A stretch of 64,000 nucleotides of DNA from Bacillus sp. cl95 (GCF_900115925.1 NZ_FOYF01000002.1:592194-656193); one strand, 5' to 3'. Positions 49,138-58,525 are shown, numbered from the stretch's first letter. The notes: generated from the letters alone by a model not told the origin. Made by a program: numbers and translations.

Positions 49138-50433
49138 ATGATTAAAACGACAATTTCGAACGTTTATAAATATGTCGATCAAGAAGTTAAATTAGGTGCT
49201 TGGGTAGCAAATAAGCGTTCAAGCGGTAAAATTGCATTTTTACAACTCCGCGATGGGACAGGCTTTATCCAAGGTGTTGTGGTGAAATCGGAAGTAGCGG
49301 AAGAAGTTTTTCAAACAGCTAAATCTGTTACACAGGAATCTTCTTTGTATGTAACGGGTGTTGTACAAAAAGATGAGCGTTCTCCACTTGGCTATGAGTT
49401 AGTAGTAAAAGGACTGGAAGTATTGCATCATGCGGTTGACTTCCCAATTACTCCTAAAGAACATGGAACTGAATTCCTTATGGATAATCGCCATTTATGG
49501 CTGCGCTCACGTAGACAACATGCCGTGATGAAAGTTCGTAATGAAATCATTCGTGCAACATATGAATTCTTCAACGAAGAAGGATTTGTAAAAGTAGATC
49601 CGCCTATCCTTACTGGCAGTGCTCCAGAAGGGACAACAGAACTTTTCCATACAAAGTACTTTGATGAAGATGCATATCTATCTCAAAGTGGTCAATTATA
49701 TATGGAAGCGGCAGCTATGGCGATGGGTAAGGTATTCTCATTCGGCCCTACTTTCCGTGCAGAAAAATCTAAAACTCGTCGCCATCTGATCGAGTTTTGG
49801 ATGATTGAACCAGAAATGGCTTTTTGTGAATTTGAAGAAAATCTTGTAGTACAAGAGCAATATGTATCGCATATCGTACAATCTGTACTGAAAAATTGCC
49901 AATTAGAGCTTAAGACACTTGGACGTGATACGAGTAAACTTGAACACATCACTGCTCCATTCCCAAGAATTACTTATGATGACGCAATCAAATTCTTACA
50001 TGAAAAAGGCTTTGAAGATATTACATGGGGTGATGATTTAGGTGCTCCACATGAAACAGCTATAGCTGAAAGTTTTGACAAGCCAGTATTCATTACTCAT
50101 TATCCTACTACATTGAAGCCATTCTACATGCAGCCAGATCCAAATAGGGATGATGTTGTTCTATGTGCAGATATGATTGCACCAGAAGGTTATGGTGAAA
50201 TCATCGGAGGTTCTGAGCGTATTCATGATTATGATATGTTAAAACAACGTTTAGAAGAGCATGGGTTAGCTTCTGACGCTTATAAATGGTACCTTGAACT
50301 CCGTCAATATGGTTCAGTACCACATTCAGGATTTGGATTAGGTTTAGAAAGAACAGTAGCTTGGTTATCAGGCGTTGAACATGTTCGTGAATCCATTCCA
50401 TTCCCACGTTTATTAAACCGTCTATACCCATAA
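49138..50433 (+). CDS. asnS: Asparaginyl-tRNA synthetase
   Basis: AsnS charges tRNA-Asn. The 431-residue class IIb enzyme has an N-terminal OB-fold anticodon-binding domain (about 10-95) and the catalytic core with motif 2 [20 protein letters not shown] (about 203-222) and motif 3 [15 protein letters not shown] near 400. The gene is conserved after aspB. A promoter is visible in front and a terminator behind, so it is monocistronic. Confidence 0.98.
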   Translation: MIKTTISNVYKYVDQEVKLGAWVANKRSSGKIAFLQLRDGTGFIQGVVVKSEVAEEVFQTAKSVTQESSLYVTGVVQKDERSPLGYELVVKGLEVLHHAVDFPITPKEHGTEFLMDNRHLWLRSRRQHAVMKVRNEIIRATYEFFNEEGFVKVDPPILTGSAPEGTTELFHTKYFDEDAYLSQSGQLYMEAAAMAMGKVFSFGPTFRAEKSKTRRHLIEFWMIEPEMAFCEFEENLVVQEQYVSHIVQSVLKNCQLELKTLGRDTSKLEHITAPFPRITYDDAIKFLHEKGFEDITWGDDLGAPHETAIAESFDKPVFITHYPTTLKPFYMQPDPNRDDVVLCADMIAPEGYGEIIGGSERIHDYDMLKQRLEEHGLASDAYKWYLELRQYGSVPHSGFGLGLERTVAWLSGVEHVRESIPFPRLLNRLYP

Positions 50434-50436
50434 GCT

Positions 50437-50464
50437 AGAAGTCCGCAAAAGCGGACTTCTTTTA
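50437..50464 (+). terminator. Terminator after asnS
   Basis: AGAAGTCCGC pairs perfectly with GCGGACTTCT around AAAA, followed by TTTATT. Confidence 0.92.
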
Positions 50465-50598
50465 TTCGAAGGCTTAGATAGTATTTAACAAAAGATAAAC
50501 CAGAGAGTCCGCTGAAAGGGAGAGGCTTTCAATGTTTATCAAACTAGAGTCTAATGAATAACTAGAAAATGAAACATATTTCTAATTACTTAAATTTC

Positions 50599-50627
50599 TT
50601 ACTCGGTTAAGTTGTTCGTGTTATACT
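50599..50627 (+). promoter_or_regulatory. Candidate promoter for dnaD
   Basis: TTACTC at 50599 and the extended -10 TGTTATACT ending at 50627 are spaced by 17 bp, 21 bp before the dnaD start. Confidence 0.48.
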
Positions 50628-50647
50628 GAGGGAGAGGTGGCAATACC

Positions 50648-51352
50648 ATGAATAAAAGTTTAATGTCATGGTTGCAGGAAGGAAATATTACCATTCCTGC
50701 GGCTTTAATATCACAATATAAGAACTTAAATTTAAGCGAATATGACCTTGTTCTCATTCTTAACTTACTGGCATTTCAGGAAAAAGGAATTAACTTTCCC
50801 ACTCCAGATGAACTGTCACTAAGAATGACTTTACCTGTAAGGGAATGCACTGATAAATTACGTAAACTTATCCAAAAAGGTTATATAGAAATTATTGAAG
50901 AATATTCCCATGATGGAATCCGCTTTGAAAAGTACTCTTTGCAACCCCTTTGGGAAAAATTAATTGATCAATTCCTTTTAGTTGGTAAACAAGCCGAGAC
51001 AGTTGTTAAAAAGAATGAAGAAACGAACTTATATACATGCTTTGAAAAAGAATTTGGAAGGCCATTATCACCGTTTGAATGTGAGACATTGGCGATGTGG
51101 ATGGATGATGATTTACATGATCCGATTATCATTAAGGCTGCTTTAAGGGAAGCAGTAATGTCAGGTAAATTAAACTTCCGTTATATCGATCGAATCCTTT
51201 TCGAGTGGAAGAAAAATGGTATTAAAACAATAGATCAAGCGAAAAGCCAAGGGAAGAAGTTCCGCCAAAATCAATTTTCCAACAAACCGACAAAGCAAGA
51301 TATTCAACCTCAAGCGAACCCTGTACCTTTCTATAACTGGCTTGAGCAATAA
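50648..51352 (+). CDS. dnaD: Replication initiation protein DnaD
   Basis: DnaD helps load the replicative helicase at oriC and restart sites, with DnaB and DnaI. The 234-residue protein has the N-terminal winged-helix DnaD domain (about 1-100) and the C-terminal DnaB_2 domain (about 125-195) with the CFEKEFGRPLSPFECE start and the YIDRILFEWKKNGIKTIDQA end. It is the first gene of the dnaD-nth-ypoC group, and two hairpins separate it from nth. Confidence 0.95.
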   Translation: MNKSLMSWLQEGNITIPAALISQYKNLNLSEYDLVLILNLLAFQEKGINFPTPDELSLRMTLPVRECTDKLRKLIQKGYIEIIEEYSHDGIRFEKYSLQPLWEKLIDQFLLVGKQAETVVKKNEETNLYTCFEKEFGRPLSPFECETLAMWMDDDLHDPIIIKAALREAVMSGKLNFRYIDRILFEWKKNGIKTIDQAKSQGKKFRQNQFSNKPTKQDIQPQANPVPFYNWLEQ

Positions 51353-51362
51353 ATGGATTTTG

Positions 51363-51386
51363 GAGAGATGCTGTCTCTCTTTTTTT
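51363..51386 (+). terminator. Terminator after dnaD
   Basis: GAGAGA pairs with TCTCTC around TGCTG, with seven T following. Confidence 0.75.
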
Positions 51387-51474
51387 GAGTCGTTTTAGAC
51401 AGTTATTCTGCATATAGGGTGCGGTTTCTCTCTAAAACAACTCGTAATTGAACACTTTTTTTGGATAATGGTTT

Positions 51475-51497
51475 ACTGTCTGATGAGACAGTTTTTC
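51475..51497 (+). terminator. Hairpin directly before nth
   Basis: ACTGTCT pairs perfectly with AGACAGT around GATG, followed by TTTTCG. It ends about 28 bases before the nth start, so it could be a second terminator or an attenuator. Confidence 0.5.
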
Positions 51498-51523
51498 GCT
51501 TTTAAGTGAGGTGTAATATTATT

Positions 51524-52174
51524 ATGAATAAAAGTGAAATTCGATATTGTCTGGATCAAATGGGAGAAATGTTTCCGGATGCCCACTGTGAGCTTGTACA
51601 TTCCAACCCGTTTGAACTTGTTGTAGCTGTAGCTCTTTCTGCACAATGTACAGACGCGCTAGTTAACAAAGTTACAAAGGGACTTTTTATGAAATATAAG
51701 TCGCCTGAGGATTATTTAAGTGTGCCATTAGAAGAACTGCAGCAGGATATCCGATCGATAGGTCTATATCGTAACAAAGCGAAAAACCTTCAAAACTTAT
51801 CTAAGATGATTATTGAAGAATATGGGGGAGAAGTACCGCGTGATCGAGATGAATTGACTAATCTCCCTGGTGTAGGTAGAAAAACTGCGAATGTAGTCGT
51901 TTCAGTTGCATTCGGTGAGCCTGCTATAGCTGTGGATACTCATGTAGAGCGAGTTAGTAAGAGGCTGGGTATTTGTAGATGGAAGGATAGTGTCCTTGAA
52001 GTAGAAAAAACGCTGATGAGAAAAATCCCCAAAGAGGAATGGTCGGTTACTCATCATCGCCTGATATTTTTCGGTAGATACCATTGTAAAGCGCAAAACC
52101 CGCAATGTCCAGAATGTCCATTGCTTTCTGTTTGTCGAGAAGGCAAAAAGCGAATGAAAAAGGTGAAAGGGTAA
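51524..52174 (+). CDS. nth: Endonuclease III
   Basis: Nth removes oxidised pyrimidines and cuts the abasic site in base excision repair. The helix-hairpin-helix LPGVGRKTANVV (with the catalytic Lys) and the catalytic Asp in AVDTHVERV are visible. The 4Fe-4S cluster Cys pattern is C-X6-C-X2-C-X5-C in CKAQNPQCPECPLLSVC near the C terminus. The ATG at 51524 gives 216 residues and follows GTGAGGTG. It ends one base into ypoC. Confidence 0.97.
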   Translation: MNKSEIRYCLDQMGEMFPDAHCELVHSNPFELVVAVALSAQCTDALVNKVTKGLFMKYKSPEDYLSVPLEELQQDIRSIGLYRNKAKNLQNLSKMIIEEYGGEVPRDRDELTNLPGVGRKTANVVVSVAFGEPAIAVDTHVERVSKRLGICRWKDSVLEVEKTLMRKIPKEEWSVTHHRLIFFGRYHCKAQNPQCPECPLLSVCREGKKRMKKVKG

Positions 52175-52545
52175 TGGAAAACATTTTTGATTCTCAGGAG
52201 AATTCGATTTCGTTGCTCATAGAGAAATGGAATGAAATATATCCTATCTTGAAAAATGCTTTTGAGCAGCGAGAGTTGTCTCAGGTGAGTCGCCAGATGG
52301 AGAACGGAATGCAGTTATTTATTGAATTCCTATTTCGTAGCAATGGAAAGTCAGTGCAACCCTCACTAAATGCAGAAATGTTGGATTTTTATCCTGTAAA
52401 CTTTCAGGAACGCATACAGTTTGTAAAATCTAGACCAACATCCTATCATGCCTTCATTCAATTATCTGAGCTATTCCGAGAACATGAAAAACTATATGCA
52501 AAGAATATAGCATTAAAAAAAGCGTCTAAACACAAAACTGTTTAG
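52174..52545 (+). CDS. ypoC: YpoC family protein
   Basis: A 123-residue soluble, helical protein (MENIFDSQENSISLLIEKWN) of the YpoC family, restricted to Bacillus relatives. The ATG at 52174 shares a base with the nth stop and follows AAAGGTGAAAGGG. The stop codon lies in the stem of a bidirectional terminator shared with ponA on the other strand. Function unknown. Confidence 0.85.
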   Translation: MENIFDSQENSISLLIEKWNEIYPILKNAFEQRELSQVSRQMENGMQLFIEFLFRSNGKSVQPSLNAEMLDFYPVNFQERIQFVKSRPTSYHAFIQLSELFREHEKLYAKNIALKKASKHKTV

Positions 52546-52560
52546 ACGCTTTAATTTTAT
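52519..52560. terminator. Bidirectional terminator between ypoC and ponA
   Basis: AAAGCGTCTAAAC pairs perfectly with GTTTAGACGCTTT around an 8-base loop, with an A-run on the left and a T-rich tract on the right. The ypoC TAG is inside the right arm. Confidence 0.87.
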
Positions 52561-52582
52561 TATCTTTTTGGTCATTAAGAAT

Positions 52583-55246
52583 TTAGGTTCCAGTACCACC
52601 AGTACCACCAGTACCACCAGTACCACCAGTACCACCAGTACCACCAGTACCACCAGTACCACCAGTACCACCAGTACCACCAGTACCGCCAGTACCGCCA
52701 GTACCGCCAGTACCGCCAGTACCACCAGTATCACCAGTACCGCCAGTACCACCAGTACCGCCAGTACCACCAGTACCATCGTTGCCTCCAGTGCCAGGAG
52801 TGGTGTCTTCACCATCGTCTCCGGTGTCACCTTCTCCATCACCTTTGTCTTTATCTTTATCTTTGTCCTCATCTTGAGGTGTTTCACCAGGAATTAATAC
52901 TTTCGCGACACCTGGTTCACTGCTTTCAGTTCCTCGAACAGCTATGACCTTGAAGGTATAAGTTGCTCCTGGGGAAGCGTTCGATAATTTAAGGGCTTTT
53001 TCAGATGTGGTAGAGATTTTTTGTTCTCCACCTGCATCGAGTGAAACATATACGTCAAATTTAACATCTTTGGATTCTTTGTGATTCCATGAAAGTAAAA
53101 TTTCGTTTTTCTCAGCATTATATTGAGCTGCTACATTTGTTGGTGCCTCAAGCTTATCAAACTTTTCAGAGACTGTTTTTGGTCCATGACCTTTAACTGC
53201 ATATTCATGTAAGACTTGGTCATCTGGTGTAAATTCACTTGCAAGCTTTGCTGGGAACGAGCCCTTTTCAATTCTCACTTTCTCTACGCTTTTTGGTACC
53301 GAAAAATCTGCAGTCTTTATATCTTGAGAAACATAGTTCATTAGATTTTTAAACAAGTATTGGGCAATTTTCTGATCATCGCCAGCCGGAATCGGAGTGG
53401 AACGGTCCTTGTAACCAGTCCAAATGGCAGCAGTATAGTTCGTTGTGTAGCCAGCGAACCAAGAGTCGGGAACTGCTCTACTATCCGAGATTCCATATTC
53501 CCTTAGCTCATCGTCTGTATAATTTGTTGTACCAGTCTTACCGGCAATAGGAAGGCCAGGTACTTTTGCTTTTGTTCCTGTACCGTATTCCAGTACACTC
53601 TTAAGCATATCAGTAATCATGAACGCCGTATAATCTTTCATTACCACTTCAGTTTCTGGAGTAGTATCTATGACGGTATCATCACGAAGTTCAATTTTCT
53701 TAACCGTATACGGTTCTGTATAAAATCCATTATTACCGAATGCACTGTACGCCCCTGCTAATTGAAGAGGGGAAATACCGACTGTCTTTCCACCAAATCC
53801 GCCAATCGCATAGGACTCATAAATTTCTTTAAGCGGAATTCCTAAATTAATAGCGAAAGCCTTAGCTTTTTCAAGTCCAACTTGCTGCAACGCTTGAACA
53901 GCAATCGTATTTTTTGATTTCGCTAGAGCATTGCGGATGGTCATTGCGCCTTCGAATTTATCATTCCAGTTTCCAAATGAAGTCTTCTTCTTATCTGAAT
54001 AGGTCATGGCTTTGTCTTCAAGCATTTGATACGTTCCCCATTGTAAATACTCAACAGCAGGACCATAATCCAGCACAGGCTTTATGGTTGAGCCTGGTTG
54101 ACGCTTGATATCAGTTGCGTAATTGAAACCGCGCTTAACAATGTTTCTTCCTCCACCGATAGCTCTGATTTCACCTGTCTTTGTATCAAGTAAAGTGATA
54201 CCGGCTTGAAACTCATCATCAGGATATTGTACGATTTCATTTGAGTTTAGCATCTTTTCTACATAGGACTGTGCTTTTGGATCCAAAGTAGTGTGTATAG
54301 TCAAACCATCAGAAAAGATATCAAAATCACCAAATTTTTCGACTTCCTCGATAACTGTGTCAACAAAAGCATCATATGGCTCTTCATTATGTTGACGTTT
54401 ATCAGCTGCAACAAGTGTAGATTCAACAGGGATTTTCTGTGCAGCTTGCATTTCAGCTTTTGTTATGAATCCGTGTTTATTCATTAATAGTAGAACGATA
54501 TTTCTTCTCTTTTCTGCTTCTTCAGGATGTTTAAAAGGATTATAGTTATTAGGGCTTTGTGGCATTCCAGCAAGCAGTGCTGCTTCATGAAGCTCAAGGT
54601 CTTTTAATGGTTTACCAAAATAGATTTTTGCAGCAGTAGCAACTCCATGGCTTCCTTCTGACATGTAAATCTTATTCACATACATTTCGAAAATTTCATG
54701 TTTCGTATATTTTTGCTCTAATTGATAAGCTAGCCAAGCTTCCTGTACTTTACGAGAAATGGTCTTTTCGAATCCAAGGAATGAGTTTTTCACAACTTGT
54801 TGTGTAATCGTACTAGCACCTTCAGAACCAAATCCACTCGTCACATTGGCAATAACAGCTCCTCCAAGACGAATCAAGTCTACACCATGATGCTTATAGA
54901 ATCGGACGTCTTCAGTTGCTAAGAAGGCATCCTCCACTAACTTAGGTATATCTTCATAATTCACATAATCCCTGTTTTCAGAGCCGACTTCAGTTACAAC
55001 ATTGCCGTCTTTATCTAGGATTTTTGATGAGATAGGGTCCTTTAGTAAAGACTCATCCAATTTAGGTGTATCTTTTACAAAAAATGCAAAAGTGGCAACG
55101 CCTGCAAGCATACCGATTAGTCCAAGAGAAATGAGAATCAGGAATACTTTTCTAAAGAATCCTGTCTGTTTTTTCTTTCCTTTTATTTTATCCTTATCGG
55201 TAATCTTCTTGCGGCGCTCCTCTCTTGATTGATACTTTTCAGCCAT
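52583..55246 (-). CDS. ponA: Bifunctional penicillin-binding protein 1A/1B
   Basis: The class A PBP polymerises glycan strands and cross-links them at the division site and sidewall. The 887-residue protein has a cytoplasmic basic start, one membrane anchor (about 32-55), the GT51 domain (ATEDVRFYKHHGVD near 112, then STITQQVVKNS), and the transpeptidase with RQPGSTIKP, SKN and KTGTTNY. An FN3 domain sits near 690-770. The C terminus is a linker of Asp/Lys/Glu followed by a Gly-Gly-Thr tail of 20 units. recU follows on the same strand upstream in coordinate terms, as in B. subtilis. Confidence 0.97.
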   Translation of the reverse strand: MAEKYQSREERRKKITDKDKIKGKKKQTGFFRKVFLILISLGLIGMLAGVATFAFFVKDTPKLDESLLKDPISSKILDKDGNVVTEVGSENRDYVNYEDIPKLVEDAFLATEDVRFYKHHGVDLIRLGGAVIANVTSGFGSEGASTITQQVVKNSFLGFEKTISRKVQEAWLAYQLEQKYTKHEIFEMYVNKIYMSEGSHGVATAAKIYFGKPLKDLELHEAALLAGMPQSPNNYNPFKHPEEAEKRRNIVLLLMNKHGFITKAEMQAAQKIPVESTLVAADKRQHNEEPYDAFVDTVIEEVEKFGDFDIFSDGLTIHTTLDPKAQSYVEKMLNSNEIVQYPDDEFQAGITLLDTKTGEIRAIGGGRNIVKRGFNYATDIKRQPGSTIKPVLDYGPAVEYLQWGTYQMLEDKAMTYSDKKKTSFGNWNDKFEGAMTIRNALAKSKNTIAVQALQQVGLEKAKAFAINLGIPLKEIYESYAIGGFGGKTVGISPLQLAGAYSAFGNNGFYTEPYTVKKIELRDDTVIDTTPETEVVMKDYTAFMITDMLKSVLEYGTGTKAKVPGLPIAGKTGTTNYTDDELREYGISDSRAVPDSWFAGYTTNYTAAIWTGYKDRSTPIPAGDDQKIAQYLFKNLMNYVSQDIKTADFSVPKSVEKVRIEKGSFPAKLASEFTPDDQVLHEYAVKGHGPKTVSEKFDKLEAPTNVAAQYNAEKNEILLSWNHKESKDVKFDVYVSLDAGGEQKISTTSEKALKLSNASPGATYTFKVIAVRGTESSEPGVAKVLIPGETPQDEDKDKDKDKGDGEGDTGDDGEDTTPGTGGNDGTGGTGGTGGTGGTGDTGGTGGTGGTGGTGGTGGTGGTGGTGGTGGTGGTGGTGGTGGTGGTGT
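52595..52774. repeat. 9-bp minisatellite, 20 units, inside ponA
   Basis: A run of 20 in-phase 9-bp units (ACCACCAGT and its variants ACCGCCAGT and ATCACCAGT on the plus strand), encoding Gly-Gly-Thr repeats on the minus strand, one unit being Gly-Asp-Thr. The left half is almost uniform ACCACCAGT and the right half mixes variants. Because units are 9 bp, slippage changes length without breaking the frame. Confidence 0.93.
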
Positions 55247-55277
55247 ATATCTGTTCCTTCCTTTCGTGCTACAAAAA

Positions 55278-55892
55278 TCAATAATGCATAGTGATTTGAT
55301 CTATTATCTTAATATAGTCAATTCTCGGATGAAATCCAAGCGGAATGCTATAACCAACTTTCATGATTTCTTCCTTAGGAATGGACTTCCTACCGCCTTT
55401 CGACATTTCATCCCAGTAAATGAGCAAATGCCTTGCTTCCAACAAAAATACTTCTTCACTTTCAGAGAATCTCAAAATGATAAAGCATATGCCATTATGG
55501 AGTATAACATTCTTCATATGATCTATCTGATGTTGATGGAAATTTTTTAATGGGAAAGATGTCTTGTTTTTTGTTTCCTTCGCTTCAAAGTCGATGTAAT
55601 GTCCTTTGTATAACCCATTGTAGTCTGTTGTTGAAGCTTGTTTGAAGTATGCCTCCTTGATGACGGCTGCACTTCTTTTTGGATAATCTACCTGAACGAT
55701 TTGTATTGGGGTAGGTTTCTTGTGAATGACAGCGATTTTCCTTTCAAGGTAAAAGGTATTCGTTTCGTTTAGGTCATCCTCAAGAGTCATTCCTCTATTG
55801 CTGTAGGTCGTTTTTTTTACTTGCTTTACTTTCAAATTGGCTTCTGATGTTCTTGGGACAAATTTTCTGCCGTTCGGATAATTGAAATTCAT
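55278..55892 (-). CDS. recU: Holliday junction resolvase RecU
   Basis: RecU cuts four-way junctions and helps load RecA in recombination repair and chromosome segregation. The 204-residue protein starts [11 protein letters not shown] and has the conserved RecU motifs: [39 protein letters not shown] with the catalytic acidic and Lys residues, and [20 protein letters not shown]. The ATG at 55892 follows GAGGTG and gives the family length. It is transcribed together with ponA, which follows 31 bases downstream. Confidence 0.96.
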   Translation of the reverse strand: MNFNYPNGRKFVPRTSEANLKVKQVKKTTYSNRGMTLEDDLNETNTFYLERKIAVIHKKPTPIQIVQVDYPKRSAAVIKEAYFKQASTTDYNGLYKGHYIDFEAKETKNKTSFPLKNFHQHQIDHMKNVILHNGICFIILRFSESEEVFLLEARHLLIYWDEMSKGGRKSIPKEEIMKVGYSIPLGFHPRIDYIKIIDQITMHY

Positions 55893-56004
55893 TGATAAGC
55901 ACCTCGCAATACTCCTTATCATAACAAATCTCACCGAAGATTGGTTGAATAAAAAATCCTATTCCGCGTTACTATAACTTTAAACATAAGAGGGAAGAAG
56001 ACCC

Positions 56005-56982
56005 ATGGACAAGTATGTGCTCACTTTTAATGACAAATGCTTAATCAATGAAATCAGGAATGAAACGAAAAGAAATAATTTGGATAATATTTCGAGAACA
56101 CAGGCATACTTTGAGTTTTTCAAAAAACATCCGGAAATCAATTGGGCCTTTCTTGCTAGCATGGTGTCCCGAAATGGCGGATATAACATGTGCGACCTCG
56201 AAGGTGGAATTTTTAGAAAGATCATTCATCCGAGAGAAAGGAAACAACTATTCCTTACATATGAAAGGGCCAATTGGCTGATTTTTCATGATATCTTTCC
56301 TCAATTACTTCTCTACCATCATTCGACGAAAATAAACCGCCCAATGTTTCATCTCATGCCATTTTTAGAAATTTCTTTCTTTATTCAATGTGAATGGGAA
56401 AACTTTTGGAAATACAATGATCAAATTCGATTAATGTATGCACTTATCATTAACGAACAGAACGTTATACAAAAACCTATTATTGAACATCCTGTGTATA
56501 GAAGTAAAGTATTTCGTTCCTGGATGTTTTCAATTCAGGACTGGCTTCACTTCAGTTCGGTCGTCTTTCCTACCTGTGGGGGGGAAATTTATGGAGCAAG
56601 TGTAAACGAATTTCGCAAACTCCATAAAAGGATTGATCTTGGAAAAAGGCTCTCTTCTATATTGTTTCATAGGAGATTATTTCCTTATTTCCTTGAGTTT
56701 TCGGAGAAGACTCCACACACGGGGTCAAGACACGATTATGAAAGATATTTTAAATTAAAGATAATAAGGGAAACTCCATTTTTGAGGACTACTTTTCCTA
56801 TCATTCATCACCATCGTCATGAGTATTTAGATTGGAGTAAAACGAAGAAGATTTCAGAAAGATATATAAAAAGAATTCCTAAACATATTCATCCAATCCA
56901 TATTACAGATTGGTATTTGGCTAAACGTGACGAGCTTCACTTATTATCGGCAGCTAAAATTGTTTTATCAGGAAAAGATTAA
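56005..56982 (+). CDS. yppC: DUF2515 protein YppC
   Basis: A 325-residue soluble protein of the YppC/DUF2515 family, divergently transcribed from recU. It is rich in aromatic and basic residues (PEINWAFLASMVSRNGGYNM near 50, NWLIFHDIFPQLLLYHHS near 90). No catalytic motif is recognised. The family appears in spore-forming Bacillus at this place. The ATG follows AGAGGGAAGAAG. Confidence 0.88.
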   Translation: MDKYVLTFNDKCLINEIRNETKRNNLDNISRTQAYFEFFKKHPEINWAFLASMVSRNGGYNMCDLEGGIFRKIIHPRERKQLFLTYERANWLIFHDIFPQLLLYHHSTKINRPMFHLMPFLEISFFIQCEWENFWKYNDQIRLMYALIINEQNVIQKPIIEHPVYRSKVFRSWMFSIQDWLHFSSVVFPTCGGEIYGASVNEFRKLHKRIDLGKRLSSILFHRRLFPYFLEFSEKTPHTGSRHDYERYFKLKIIRETPFLRTTFPIIHHHRHEYLDWSKTKKISERYIKRIPKHIHPIHITDWYLAKRDELHLLSAAKIVLSGKD

Positions 56983-56989
56983 AGTAATA

Positions 56990-57015
56990 AAAAAGCAAGG
57001 AGACCCTTGCTTTTT
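56990..57015. terminator. Bidirectional terminator after yppC
   Basis: AAAAGCAAGG pairs with CCTTGCTTTT around a short loop, with an A-run upstream and a T-run downstream. It serves yppC and the small spore gene on the minus strand. Confidence 0.85.
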
Positions 57016-57057
57016 CGTTTTTTTCTTCATTTTTTACCATTATTCAACCCATTGTGC

Positions 57058-57165
57058 CTATGTGGAAGGTCGATTCGGGCCGTTTAGCTTTTTATCGCCA
57101 GTACCTGGTTTTCCATTTTCATTCATATTAGACTGTTGCTTGTTTTCTGTACCCTTTTTTGCCAT
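57058..57165 (-). CDS. sspM: Small acid-soluble spore protein, SspM-like
   Basis: A 35-residue protein, MAKKGTENKQQSNMNENGKP then GTGDKKLNGPNRPST. The charged start and the ending KLNGPNRPST match SspM-type minor small acid-soluble spore proteins of Bacillus (KLGGPNRPST in B. subtilis). The ribosome site CGGAGGTG is at good spacing. It would be made in the forespore. It is too short for most gene finders. Confidence 0.75.
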   Translation of the reverse strand: MAKKGTENKQQSNMNENGKPGTGDKKLNGPNRPST

Positions 57166-57354
57166 CTGTAAACACCTCCGAGATTAGTTTGCTCGTAGGA
57201 AACTCTTTTATTCTTAGATTGGCTGTCGAAATGAAGCGATGTATAAGAAATCTCACTTTCTTTGCCGAATTACTTCTAGTTTTGTCGGTGTGGAAGGAGG
57301 CATATTAGGAACAACGAATATGTATAGTGTAAAAGCGTAAAAGGGGGCCAAGAA

Positions 57355-57597
57355 ATGAACGGAACAGTTACCAAAAAGGAAGAGCTATTAATGATGCTAA
57401 AACAAATCAATCAGGAATTAGATGATTTGGACAATAAGGTGAAGGATTCTTTTTCTGGCCTGAAAACGGATTTGCACAAAGAGGAGAATTCAAAATTAAA
57501 CACACAAGCAAAAAGAATTGCAAAGATAGAAAAAAAGCACATTGAAGCTTCTAGAAATGAAAGTTCTGCAGTGTTTACCTTACAGGCAGCTCTTTAA
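57355..57597 (+). CDS. Small helical protein in the yppD position
   Basis: An 80-residue, highly charged, probably coiled-coil protein (LLMMLKQINQELDDLDNKVK in the middle, ending HIEASRNESSAVFTLQAAL). The ATG follows AAAGGGGGCC. It occupies the place of yppD, between yppC and yppE, but I recognise only a loose resemblance. No function can be assigned. Confidence 0.65.
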   Translation: MNGTVTKKEELLMMLKQINQELDDLDNKVKDSFSGLKTDLHKEENSKLNTQAKRIAKIEKKHIEASRNESSAVFTLQAAL

Positions 57598-57692
57598 ATT
57601 TGTAATCCTATCTAATATGATAATAAAATAGAGTATGCCAGCAGCTATTGATTCATAAAGCTGCTTTTTTTAATGGACACTTTTATTGATTA

Positions 57693-58014
57693 GGCTCTGT
57701 TGTATGTTACTGTTGTTTATTAATAAAGCTATTTTAAAATACAATGTTGATTTTCTGCACTTTGTTGATTGGAGCGGAGGGCGCTTGACTCCTCGAAATT
57801 CCTCAATGATGCTATCGCATCATTTCGAGCGATGTAAATTCGAGGATGCTTTCCTTGTGCTAACGCATTTTCTTCGTGCGTGGGCTTTTTCGAGGAAGAT
57901 CATCAATGTCCTGGGGGATTAGCGTTACAGGCTCGACGAACGCCCCCAAGACGAATTTGCTTATTCGTACCGGAATGCAAGCGTCAGGAGCGGAAATCAA
58001 CAGGCAACAGAGCC
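57693..58014. repeat. Intergenic repeat family R, copy 2 (322 bp)
   Basis: The ends are a perfect 10-bp inverted repeat, GGCTCTGTTG and CAACAGAGCC. Inside, TGTTGATTGGAGCGGAGGGC on the left faces AGCGTCAGGAGCGGAAATCA on the right, so the whole unit can fold into a large hairpin. The CCAAGACGAATTTGCTTATT block and GAGCGGAAATCAACAGGCA recur in copy 1 at 10931-11083. It interrupts the yppD-yppE gap and holds no gene. Confidence 0.8.
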
Positions 58015-58065
58015 AAATATAATTTATGACTGAAAAGAGAGATTAATTAAAGGAGAACAATAAGG

Positions 58066-58422
58066 ATGACAAATGAATTGTTAACGTTGACAATGAAATT
58101 ACTTAGATATAATGATGAATTAATGAAAAGATTTGAACATACAAAAGAGACGGGGAAGGATCCTGATTTTTTTGTAGAGGTGAAGCCATTTGTAGATGAA
58201 GTGAAGAAGTGGAATGACCAATGGCTTGAACATGTAACGGTGTGGGTTAAGCAGGAAAGGCCTAGACAGCTATACATGAATCAAATTGAATCTACTCACA
58301 ATCATTTAGAACAAATTTCTGTACAGGCATTTTATTCTTCATCAAGTAAGAAAAGATTCATTGATGCATCGAAATCCATTGAATTTGTATTAAAAACGAT
58401 TATTCAAAAGTTATCTGAGTAA
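58066..58422 (+). CDS. yppE: DUF1798 protein YppE
   Basis: A 118-residue all-helical protein of the YppE/DUF1798 family, a small four-helix bundle of unknown function. The ATG is preceded by AAAGGAGAA. It sits between the repeat element and yppF, in the B. subtilis order. The aromatic-acidic FFVEVKPFVDEVKKWNDQWL segment is characteristic. Confidence 0.88.
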   Translation: MTNELLTLTMKLLRYNDELMKRFEHTKETGKDPDFFVEVKPFVDEVKKWNDQWLEHVTVWVKQERPRQLYMNQIESTHNHLEQISVQAFYSSSSKKRFIDASKSIEFVLKTIIQKLSE

Positions 58423-58525
58423 AAATAGGTGCAATTCACTACAATACTTTAAGTAGAAGATAAGATTCAACGAGTTTCTTCTACTTATTAGTGTTGAATA
58501 GTGTAATGCACCCGGAATTTTACGA

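Noticed and set aside
57686-57922. 78-codon open frame inside repeat copy 2
   Set aside because: It lies within the inverted repeat, lacks a ribosome site and reads through the hairpin sequence; no protein character is visible.
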